Positions 55,126-64,000 of a stretch of 64,000 nt of DNA are shown piece by piece. Where the stretch lies: assembly GCA_050084985.1 (NCBI GenBank), contig JBITNC010000001.1:102176001-102240000 (forward strand). The letters run 5' to 3'. The translations under genes and the position numbers were made by a program. Within the stretch, counting starts at the first letter, position 1. Every line of letters begins with the position of its first letter. A model generated the notes under the pieces. The model was not told the origin of the DNA and did not search any database. It saw nothing but the letters and a program-made list of their open reading frames with translations. Source of the DNA: Nageia nagi. Lineage: Eukaryota; Pinophyta.

Positions 55126-55137
55126 GCTTTGATTCCA
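55126..55137 (-). other. C5 primer binding site, degraded
   Basis: TGGAATCAAAGC in sense, two changes from the initiator tRNA-Met site, three bases from the LTR. Confidence 0.7.
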
Positions 55138-55140
55138 ATA

Positions 55141-55586
55141 TGATAGAAAAAGAAATAATTAAGCATATAACAATCTAATTCAATTAGAAAATTTGAAGTC
55201 CAATATATAGAACCTCAATGAGAAACTGATATGAGCTCATGGAGGTTACAAAATGGACAAAAAATGAATGTTATAGACTATCACATAAATCTACTCATAT
55301 CTAAACAAAAATAGCTAAATGTGAATCACAAACAAGTTCTAAGACACTCTCCCATTATTCCTATGAAGTAACAGACCTTACAACATCATGCAAGAAAGAA
55401 AAATAAAAGAAAATATCTCAAATGATGTAACTATCAAAAACTCTAATAAAATGCATTGGGTCTCCAGAAATGTGATAATGTTTTCAAAAACCCTAAGGGT
55501 TGTAGAAATGTGATAACATTTCCATAAATAGATGAAATGTGGGGGTGTTTCATTTTGGCGAATTTGCAAAAATTAAATCTCTAACA
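55141..55586 (-). repeat. C5 5' LTR
   Basis: Homologous to 45178-45661 throughout, for example ATGAGCTCATGGAGGTTACA (about 55225) against ATGAACTCATGGAGGTTACA, with a deletion of about 38 bases. Confidence 0.88.
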
Positions 55587-55614
55587 GAAAATACCTTAAA
55601 AATGGGGACATTAC
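55587..55614 (-). repeat. G3 3' LTR, last part
   Basis: GAAAATACCTTAAAAATGG then GGACATTACA completes the gypsy LTR (TGTAATGTCCCC in sense). All three parts together give about 1.55 kb, in the range of the G1 and G2 LTRs. Confidence 0.85.
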
Positions 55615-55631
55615 AAGTCTAATCTTCCCAT

Positions 55632-55651
55632 ATTGCTTAGCATTAAGCAAT
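55632..55651 (-). other. G3 PPT-proximal hairpin
   Basis: ATTGCTTA, loop ATGC, TAAGCAAT in sense: an 8 bp perfect stem followed by GGGAAGATTAGACT and the LTR. It is the counterpart of the G1 and G2 hairpins. Confidence 0.75.
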
Positions 55652-55825
55652 TCAGAAATTCCACTATTGCATCAATATTTTCTTGGTTGATTCAAGAATC
55701 TTCAATCTTCGATGTAGTAACCAGTTGTTCTCTATGTCCCAATGGAATACCTTTTATCCCTTGAAGAAGAAACTCATCGCTTGTCATTGGAAATTAGTTT
55801 TAAAATAACCCAAGGGATATATCCA

Positions 55826-56134
55826 TTAAACCCCAAGGGTTATCACTTGTGTGCTATCTTGAGAAAAGATATAGAATTTTTCCTTAATGTCATAGTTTCC
55901 CATCCTTATACTAAGTCTCACTAAATGATCATATAAGGTATAATTCCCATTGGCATTAGATACATAAAATGCCATCATCTTTGTTGGAAGAATTTTTCTA
56001 ACAACAAACTCATTATTAATGAAGCTTTGTATGGCTTCATTATCAACCAAAACAAAAACATCCTCTCCCATTGTCACTCCTTCGATCCTAATAGAATGGT
56101 AGTTTGGAACCAAGTGACCTTCCATTGTTTGCAC
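55826..56134 (-). pseudogene. G3 gypsy protease fossil
   Basis: This is the aspartic protease fold of Ty3 elements: EGVTMGEDVFVLVDNEAIQS, then FINNEFVVRK, FYVSNANGNYTLYDH and a truncated end ITLGV, which corresponds to the LGVQWL box of G1. The catalytic triplet reads D-N-E. In G1 it reads D-G-E, so both copies have Glu where Gly is expected. Confidence 0.78.
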
Positions 56135-56570
56135 ATCTGAAATGATTTTTTGAGAAGGGTGACCTTTCTTTAATGGGAGGTAATATTTTGATGTCCTATC
56201 TTCATCAAGTGCAATTACTTTATTTCAAGATTAAACCTTCCCTTTGAGTGTTAGGATGTACTTATTTTAATGGTATGAAATTCAATTCTTATTCTCCCTT
56301 AGTCACCTTAATAAAATCTAGAAAACTCAATTCTTCCTTGACATATTGCGGAAGGGTTGAATAAACCTGAAATAGTTTGTGTAATGAAGTGGTGAGTGTA
56401 GTAGATCTATAAATAACCTCTTGGTTAGCCATTAAATCCTTATTATTTATGTGTTTGCATTCTTTCTAATGGATCATACCTCTTCTATCAATATTTACTA
56501 TAGAGTCTTCTCCAATATGAAACCCTTCATCTTGGCCTTCAAAATGGTGGTGTGTTGACAATAAATCCTT

Positions 56571-56593
56571 ACAACAACAACAACAACAACAAA
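56571..56593. repeat. CAA microsatellite
   Basis: About 7.5 copies of ACA/CAA in a row, near the start of the G3 gag remnant. On the minus strand it would encode a Cys or Val run. Confidence 0.95.
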
Positions 56594-58015
56594 CCCTGTA
56601 ATACCCTAAAATTTTCTAAAGGAAATCCTTCTCATTGCTTCTACCTGAAGATGCCATACTGATGCTTTAGTTCCAATGACTTGGGGGAATATTTGTATCT
56701 ACAAAATGGTCTCAAAACTTTCAAATTATGGCCCCAAAATGTGGATGTTCTCCCTATAGTGGAAGAATAGTGATTTGAAATCCTCAAAACTTGAAATTAA
56801 GCTCCTCAAAAGCTAAATTAATTGTTCCCAAGTGATAATCTCTCTCCAAGGTACCTAACAAACCCTTCTATGGTGCTTGAAAAATTTGCTTGATTCCTTA
56901 GTTTCCAACATCCAATCTACCTTGATAGAATTTGAATTTTTGGCCTTAATTTGGTGTCTTTAAGTGGTTTCATAACCTCTAGCTTTCTATGGCTAGGAAA
57001 TACTTTGAATTTGTAATTTCACATCATATCACATTATCCCTCCAAAATTTAAATTTTCAAGCACAAAAAAATATGAAATCCAAAAATAACACCTTACAAC
57101 TCCTACTTTATTTTGCTTGTCAAAATAAATAATTAAAATTAATAGAACTCCCTAAAATAATTTTTAATTTTTTAATTTTCCGAATAAAAATATTTTTTGT
57201 ATTTTTTAAAACACTTTCTTCCCTTATTGTTCCTAGAAAATCAAAATAAATATTTTTATCTTTTCTCTTTATTTCTCCTACTTGAAAATAATTAAAATAT
57301 GAAATACTCAAACTACTTAAATTACTCAAACTTGGAAGTTTGGTCTACCATGATGGAATGAAATAGCAAATTTTGAACTTATGGGTTGTGGGCCCAAAGA
57401 ATAAACTTTGAATTCAAATATGCCTCCTTGAAGCTCAATGTCCACACACACACAAGTTGAATGATGCTAAGCAAGTTCCAAATTTCAAGAATTGACCAAG
57501 ATACCTCAAGAGATGAGTTTTATTTTTTGCAAGATCACACCAGAAAGAGCTTCCTATACCCCCAACATCTAACTTCAAACCTCCAATCCTGACCACAACA
57601 AAAAAATAATCCCAATGTCTCCTTCTCAAGCTTTCCTATTTTATACACCACTACAAATTTTAGTCAATAATAACAAATTGACTACCTTATTTTCCAATGT
57701 CCTCATTCCAGTGATGTGTGGTTTCAAATTCACCAAAATATTATGACCAATATGTCTAGAAAAACCTTGCATATTATCAATACTTATCTTCCATGATGAA
57801 AATAAATTGATACTTACAAGTAGTGACACGTAGAATGCAACAAAAATATCCAATTAGCTTCAACAAGCCAATGTTCCACTTCAAGTGTCTCAAAAATGTA
57901 GCTAAAGTCTCGAAAACCCTCCTAGAAACTTTGTAGATGCCTCAAAAAAACCTTTATGTATTTAATAAATCATTTTAATCTTTTAACAATGTATTATTTA
58001 AAAAGGGATTAAAAA

Positions 58016-58613
58016 TGTATAAGAAATGTGTAGGCCATGTATTTGACCCTTGTGGCATGTACAAGGGGTTAGATCCTATAATAGAAGAATCCCTATATAA
58101 AAGGAATCAAGACATACAAAGATGCATGGTGGGATTATCATCAACAAGGGATTATACAAGGGGCATATTACAAAAGACCCAAGGCTTCTATCAATTGAAT
58201 ATCAAATGGAGAACCAATGACTCGAAAATCACTTGTAGAGCAAACCTTTGTAAGGTCTTCTTATCTGTAATAAGCAAATCTTTTATCTCAAGCATTATCA
58301 CATTTTTGTTATATTGATAAATCATCCATTTGATTGTTATTTTATCTTTCATTGCATCTTTAATTTTATCCTTAACACAACACCAATAGTGTATTGTTAC
58401 TAGGGCATTAGTGTCGGGCTTATGTATGTTATATTGCTCATTCTTGATGTATGCCTTTCCTTAATCAATTGAATGTGCATATCAATGGAGAAAAAATGTA
58501 TGATTAATTATTTGTTATCATATTCCTACTTTATGTTAATAAACAAATAGACCAAATAGTGCATGTATTAATTCCCCTAATTAATTGGACTAGTGCATTA
58601 TTTAGGGTCTACA
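58016..58613 (+). repeat. G4 5' LTR (about 600 bp)
   Basis: It probably starts TGTATAAGAAATGTGTAGGC and ends GGGTCTACA. TATA-like CCCTATATAAAAGG is at about 58091-58104. The end is followed by TTTTGGTGAACC, whose TGG start fits a tRNA primer site. The start is a guess based on the TG and the switch away from G3 leader sequence. Confidence 0.6.
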
Positions 58614-58616
58614 TTT

Positions 58617-58625
58617 TGGTGAACC
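58617..58625 (+). other. G4 candidate primer binding site
   Basis: TGGTGAACC four bases after the putative LTR end. The matching tRNA is not known to me. The text also resembles the GGTGAACC part of the motif shared by three other LTRs here, so it could be LTR sequence instead. Confidence 0.35.
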
Positions 58626-58780
58626 TGACATTTTTACACACCTAGGTATTCATCTAGGGAAAAATCCTTTTGTAATGTCATGAATCCATTTTTGCTACTT
58701 TTTCTCTCAAAAGAGGAAGTTCTCTAAATAATAGCTAAAGAGTAAGGTAAAACTAGGGCTTATTCTACTTATCTCCTAAA

Positions 58781-60480
58781 GATGGATCTTAACCCAAAAA
58801 AACCTACCATCTCAAAATCCAAAGTACAATTTTTAGAGGTTAGGAGAAGTCTTTGAATTAATCCTAAATTATCTATTCAAATCCCACCTCCTAATACCAT
58901 ATAGGACCTTGAATCTTTAGATTTTGGTAAACGAATGTCCATTATTAGAGAGACCCCTGATCACTATGTTATTCTTGACCCTAGCAACTTGGATAGTTTG
59001 GCTCCTAATTTAGAACCTTTTGAAGATGATGAACTCCTTGATCTTGATAGGATTCTCTGCTATGCTCGATCCATTCAATAGGTGTTATCTGATAAAGAAA
59101 GGTTGGAATTTTTTATTCATAATAACACTTCTATTGTAGTTGAACTTCTTATATATGCAAATTTGCTTGATAACCACTCTAAAGTTATAGAATCCAAAGA
59201 TAGCTTGTTTGTCTATAAGGAATCTTCGAAACATCTTCAACCTATGCATGAAATGCATGATGCAAGTGATGTGCTCAACTATACTCACAAAGTGGGTAGC
59301 ATATATCCTAATGGAGCAAAGCTTGAACCAGAGCTTAACACTAAGTTGGAATAGCCATTGCATGAGGAAGATGTTTATAGAAGTGATGATCAGTTAGAAC
59401 CTAAAGATGAAGAAGAAAAATCATATTGTAGCTTGATCCTTAATCCACATTACTTAAATTAGGAAATGAAAGGTAAAAGTGAAATTCTTTTACTTGATGA
59501 TGAGATTAAAACTCTTGTTAAACATAAACTTACTGAAGTATTAGAGAAGCTTTTAGGTTACAACCAACTTGGACTCCTAAGGAGCATGATATTAACGTAG
59601 GTATCATTATGGATATCCAAGAAAACATTGATTGGTATAAACAACCTCCATTTGAATAATTAAAAATCTTGGTAGGGGTATTGCATGAACTTGAGTAGGA
59701 TAAGGTTAATCATACTAACTAGTTTGCTATTTTGAAAAATACTCCACTTCAAATACCAAATAATAAACAACAACCTTCCTCTCCCCCACCACCATCCCCA
59801 AAGACCAATTTAGGACCTAACATTATTGTGAGTAGTGAGGATGATTTCCTTTCATGTTTAAAAATACCCCTCACTAATAGAATTCTTACCAAAATAATCC
59901 CTGGGAAAAAAGTGTCAAATTCACTAAGTTTGATGGTATGCAGGATTTTGTGATGCATGTTCATAAATTTGATGAAGAAGTTATTGAATATATGTATGAC
60001 CAAGATTCGTTGGCTAAGTTGTTTTCTTATAGTTTGAAGGATGAGGCTCTAACATGGTACTTCTAGCTTCCTAAAAGTAGATTTAATAGGTATGAGGATT
60101 TGATTTGCATATTTTGCATGATTATGGTTATAACATTACCGTGAAGGTTTATCTTAAGGACTTGTGAAAAATTAAACAACTCCCTAACCAATCAGTGAAG
60201 GATTTTGTGAAGGTATGGAAACAAACTACTAATAAACTCACCATGAATGAACATGAACTCAAGCATATTTTTATGAATGGTCTCTTGCTTATATATAAGC
60301 TATTTTTCATTTCTAATCATGATATGTCTTTAGGAGATATGATTGACACTATTACTAAAAAGGAACCATGCATTAAAACATTGAGTGCTATGAAACATGT
60401 TGATCATGCTTCACTTGCAAAACCTATTACTAAAAATCAAACCAAGGTTGAAGCAAATCATGTTGCATGCAAAAAATGAG
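58781..60480 (+). pseudogene. G4 Ty3/gypsy gag fossil
   Basis: A plus-strand polyprotein remnant. The N-terminal part (58781-59355) is acidic and partly open: MDLNPKKPTISKSKVQF, DPSNLDSLAPNLEPFEDDEL. The gag core near 59925-60480 reads KFDGMQDFVMHVHKFDEEVI, EYMYDQDSLAKLFSYSLKDE, ALTWYF-LP, then NQSVKDFVKVWKQTTNKLTM and a decayed knuckle (CKK-GSSPLKHTC). This is the retrotransposon gag domain of plant gypsy elements. Frameshifts and stops divide it into at least five pieces. The protease and later domains are not seen. Confidence 0.78.
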
Positions 60481-61500
60481 GTAGTTCTCCACTCAAACAT
60501 ACTTGCCAATATACTCCTTTGATTGATAGTGTTGATAATATTTTGAATGTATTATTAGATTAGAAACTGATTGAATTACCTCCTATTGTTGAACCTAAGT
60601 TTACTAATGGTACCAACTATACAGATAGAACTTGTACATCTGAATAATGCATAGGTAGGGTTATTCAAAAATCCCCTACCATCTTCACAATATTGAGGGT
60701 GCATTAGTATAGTAAGTGTTGACCATACTTTACATTTATTTTTGGCTAACACTTGTGCATACAAGCACCCTCCTCCCCATAGGAAACGAAATGGAATTAA
60801 ATGGTGTAGCACTAGCAAAATGAATTATTGCTTTTAGGGCATCAACAGCATAGATTTGATTACTATAAAAGTGCCTCTTTTTTTCTTGCCTCTGTGAAGT
60901 GTATTTGGGTGGCTAAAACTCCCTAGGTACATAAGGTTATTCTTTGATCTCTTTCAAATATCACAGTTAGTGTATATTAGTAGCTAGTATATTTTTGTGT
61001 CTTTTTGCTTTCTTATTATATGTGTACACTAGTCTAGTGATTTATCTAATTTTTATTTATCCTTTCCCTCCAATATCCATAGTCTAGGGATCCAACTCAT
61101 CTTTGTGCACGGTGCTAATGCCCTTTTATCTTTATTTTGGGGACCCGTATTGTGGTTTTCCTAGGATAGAATGTTTAAAATTTACTTTTTATCATTCTCA
61201 ACATTGTGTCTTCACTTCTAGGTAGATATTGGGTGTTGTACGATGACATATATGATCATATACACCCTTATGTCCTTTCTCAATCTTTCCAAGGTACCTT
61301 TGGTTCCTTTAGGTTATGTGTCATTTCAGTTTGTGTGCATGTCTTATGCTTGTTATTAGTTGTACATAATATTATGTGCATGTATTTAGCATGTTATAAT
61401 ATTAGTGAATCAATTTTTAGGGTTCATTATGCTTATATATATGTCCAATGTCAACCATCTAAATATAACATAGACATAAGAAACAAAACATGTTGAGTTC
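60481..61500. other. No firmly recognised feature
   Basis: The left part may continue G4 (KLIELPPIVEPKFTNGTNYT). The ORF at 61206-61496 encodes a hydrophobic peptide rich in Cys, Val and Tyr, with nothing to support a real protein. Confidence 0.4.
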
Positions 61501-61559
61501 ACAAATAATGAATCATATATATATCTCGAAGTCAAAATTTTTACAAATAGATATACATA

Positions 61560-63560
61560 GGCTTTCACCTTACATTATCCACCACTATGGGTGGGTACTA
61601 GCCTCACTATTGGAGGCATCACTCCTTGAGCATACCCTCCTCCCACCACCTACACTCGCACTCGATATAGAGACTCCACCTAAGATATCGCTAGCCATGA
61701 GTCCATGAGTTTCCAAGTAGATCTTGGCCCTTGCATACTTGGCCTATAGCTTGGATATCTCTAGGGCCTATGCTATGATCTAATAATGTTAACTTTATAG
61801 AAAATCCCACTACTAATCCAATGGGGGCATCATGATCCTATCTTAGAGGCTCTTCACTATTTTTGATAGTGAAGAAACCTCTGCATATCATGCTGCTAGT
61901 GCGGCCTTCACTATGGCCAACTCTACCTCCAAGGTAGTTACTCGAGTATCTACATCCTCTATCATATCAAACATGATACTTGTTAGCCATGTTATTTTAA
62001 AATCACAAAGCTATGAGTTGAATCTTTCTTACCTGGGGTGGGGGAAACTACTGCTAATACCTCAAGACCCCTTATTGGTGGGGCTCCTTAGTGGATTGAA
62101 TTATCCACATGCATCTGATCCTCCTCCTTGGATTCCTAGCTCATAACTTCACCATAACTACCACTCTCTACCTCATCCAAGCTTAATGGTCCTAGGTGCA
62201 CTCCTAGCCACCATCCTGCATCACCTCTACTAAGGCATCCAGAGCTTGTGGCTCTCCCCACCTAGCTATCCATGCTAGCATATCCACAACATTAGGAGGT
62301 ACATCTCGCTATACATGGTATCTATGGTAAACTAGGGGCATAGTTGGAATACATTATAATACCCCAAACTACCTCAGCAAATGCTCTAAATGATACAGCT
62401 CCATAATCTTCTACTAAGTCTGAAAGAAGTAGGACTACTAACCCATGCCAAATGACATGCATCATCATGCCATACATAGTCTACATAGCACATCCACACT
62501 ATATTGACCTCTAGTAGGCCATCCATATGCCTCCTTTGTGCCTTCACAAACTACAATGGCTTGTACCCCCTAAGTGGACCAGTCCAACAAACTAAGGCTA
62601 TATGTTTTGGGTCATCTTTGGCTCTTTGGAGCTCAATCACCTCACCACTACTATATGCTCATATGCCCAAACCTGTCACATTGATCTTATCAACATTGAT
62701 GAATGTGTACAAATCTTTGTAAAGTTATACCAATACTACTAGCCCCCATGCAAACTGTCAATCCCAAGCACATATCTATTACACTATCCATGTTATCCCA
62801 AGAGAAAAACCTAAATGGATTTTGTTAGGACATAAATAGGTGGCAATAATAGCCACCACATGCAACCTCAAGTGTCTCCCCGCTCTAGCATACTTATAAC
62901 CCTTTGTGAGTCTCAATGATCAATGATCCCAATCATGGTCATCTAATTCGATCAACCATAAACACTCTACTCCTTGCATGTTATCATGTCCTATCTCATG
63001 TTGCCACACTAAGCCACCCCTAATAGGTATACCCTAGATCTAATACACATCCTCCATAGTTACTATCATTTCATTAGTGGGAAGGTGAAATGAGTACCAA
63101 TCTTGGTCCCATCTCTCAGCTAAGGTTGTGAGAAGGGGAGTGTCTACCTACACCATCCCTACATAAGCAAGCTACCCTAGCCCACATTAGTCTAAAACAT
63201 CATTTGATTATTGAGTTTGTGAAAATGCTTAGGCCAAATCCAAATTCATGGTCCTCATAGGCCTACCATGGATCAACCCCTTACAGTCTTACAAGGTACT
63301 GTTTGGTCTATTAGTCTACCCTATACCTGGTTTGATAATAAAAAACATAACACATCAAATTCATGTGTAATTACTCCATGCTCAAATGGTAGATTATAGA
63401 GATACTCCACTAAATGACCTATCCTTCCCATAATTAGCTGATAGATACCTCTCCAATCGATGGTAGCCATCACTATAAATGCCCTCCTACTTAGAATACA
63501 TAAAATGTGGGTGCAAGGGGCACTTTAACCATGCAACATTTGTAGTAGGGTGGCAAATTT
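61560..63560 (-). pseudogene. Plant mobile domain (PMD, MAIN/PP7-like) pseudogene
   Basis: PMD proteins occur both as host genes (MAIN, MAIL, PP7 long form) and inside plant transposons. On the minus strand near 63130-62930 it reads DWYSFHFPTNEMIVTMEDVY, then GIPIRGGLVWQHEIGH in one frame, fitting the family pattern FHLP-GEMT-TLEDV--LGLPI-G. Near 62580-62400 it reads RRHMDGLLEVNIVWM and SPTSFRLSRRLW, fitting the xYRHxLDxLxxxdVxWxPY block. Near 62000-61880 a coiled-coil tail reads DVDTRVTTLEVELAIVKAAL. Stops and frameshifts are common. No flanking transposon ends were identified. Confidence 0.68.
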
Positions 63561-64000
63561 GACTAGATCTAGGATAAGGTCAACATTCCCTCCTCAACGC
63601 TCTAGGTGGCAAGGGCATCAAAGTTAAAATGACTTATTTTTTACAAAAATTTTGATTTTATAAGTTAACTTTGGGGCTTCATATTAGGGCATTTCCTCTT
63701 TTTACACATATAGCTCCTAAATCTTTATGTGGAGGGCTTATTTTTCTTGCAAAAATTTTAAATCCCTCTCATTCTTTCCTAAGAACTAAAAATTACCATT
63801 TGCACAATGTCAGCAATGTCCATTTCTTTGAGTTGTATGTGCTATTGATGGATGTTGGATCTAATTTATGCTTAGAATTTATTCAAATGATGCTTGCATG
63901 TCTTAGGTAAAATTTTCTTCATTTGCATTTTTTATTAAAATTTATACTACATTTAGGGCACTGACAGCATGCTAATTTACTATATAGGTGAGTTTCCAAT
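63561..64000. other. No recognised feature
   Basis: A short ORF (63671-63910) and AT-rich text. It may continue a PMD-type or gypsy element beyond the window. Confidence 0.4.

Larger units (their letters stand above)
45178..55586 (-). mobile_element. C5: decayed Ty1/copia element of another family, in the G3 LTR
   Basis: C5 is a long minus-strand element with LTRs of 484 bp (45178-45661) and 446 bp (55141-55586), a PPT, pol, gag and a degraded PBS. G3 LTR sequence resumes on both sides, which places the insertion. The flanks read AAAAA (left) and GAAAA (right), a probable target duplication with one change. About 5 kb of unrelated sequence splits gag. LTR divergence and heavy frame damage show an old insertion. 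Confidence 0.88.
55615..58015 (-). mobile_element. G3 internal region (gypsy, gag-protease type), 5' end missing
   Basis: In sense order the remnant has a leader (about 58015-56660), a probable gag start (MASSGRSNEKDFL, 56657), gag remnants, protease (56134-55826) and then the PPT hairpin directly. RT, RNase H and integrase are absent, as in G1. The 5' LTR is missing because G4 sequence begins at 58016. Confidence 0.75.

Noticed and set aside
61206-61496. 96-codon ORF with hydrophobic, Cys-rich product (possible membrane peptide)
   Set aside because: It is flanked by transposon fossils, without homologous motif or regulatory context. A chance ORF is the simpler reading.

Overview
This 64 kb window looks like transposon-filled intergenic DNA from a large plant nuclear genome. 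A gymnosperm is my best guess: it is AT-rich, has long nested LTR retrotransposons, and the copies are old and heavily decayed. No intact host gene is visible. Nearly every recognisable coding stretch is a broken Ty1/copia, Ty3/gypsy, LINE or PMD-type (MAIN/PP7-like) transposon protein. The lineage call is inference; the element families come from domains read in the sequence.

Left part (1-12.3 kb): the 3' half of a decayed plus-strand copia element (C1) ends in an LTR that is split by a minus-strand copia element of the same broad family (C2, 2930-11714). C2 has two 508 bp LTRs that differ at 2 positions, a perfect 5 bp target duplication (ATCTT), a PBS and a PPT. Its insertion is therefore young, yet its gag-pol is broken by five stops, a 20 bp deletion and an in-frame loss of about 72 codons of RNase H. 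C2 also carries an array of seven covarying hairpins in its 3' region and degraded PPR-repeat-like fragments in its 3 kb leader.

Middle part (12.3-35 kb): a LINE endonuclease fossil, AT-rich DNA with a tRNA-like fossil between 21 bp repeats, and a 14 bp minisatellite of about 46 units. These are followed by two head-to-head gypsy derivatives of one family, G1 (minus) and G2 (plus). G1 keeps gag-protease and has a 1168 bp solo LTR inserted in its 3' LTR. G2 keeps only the integrase C-terminus and chromodomain. A copia RNase H remnant with its 3' LTR (C3) follows.

Right part (35-64 kb): the 3' LTR of a third gypsy derivative (G3, minus) is cut into three pieces by two copia elements, C4 (36207-44769, same family as C1/C2) and C5 (45178-55586, another family). 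C5 itself has about 5 kb of foreign sequence in gag. G3's protease region and leader follow, then the LTR and gag of another gypsy element (G4, plus), then a decayed PMD-domain pseudogene on the minus strand.

Overall the window is a stratified record of insertions: the gypsy elements are oldest, C4 and C5 landed in them later, and C2 is the most recent. Three copies of the C1/C2/C4 family share the same in-frame stop between RT and RNase H, which suggests that defective lineages have been spreading with enzymes supplied by other copies.
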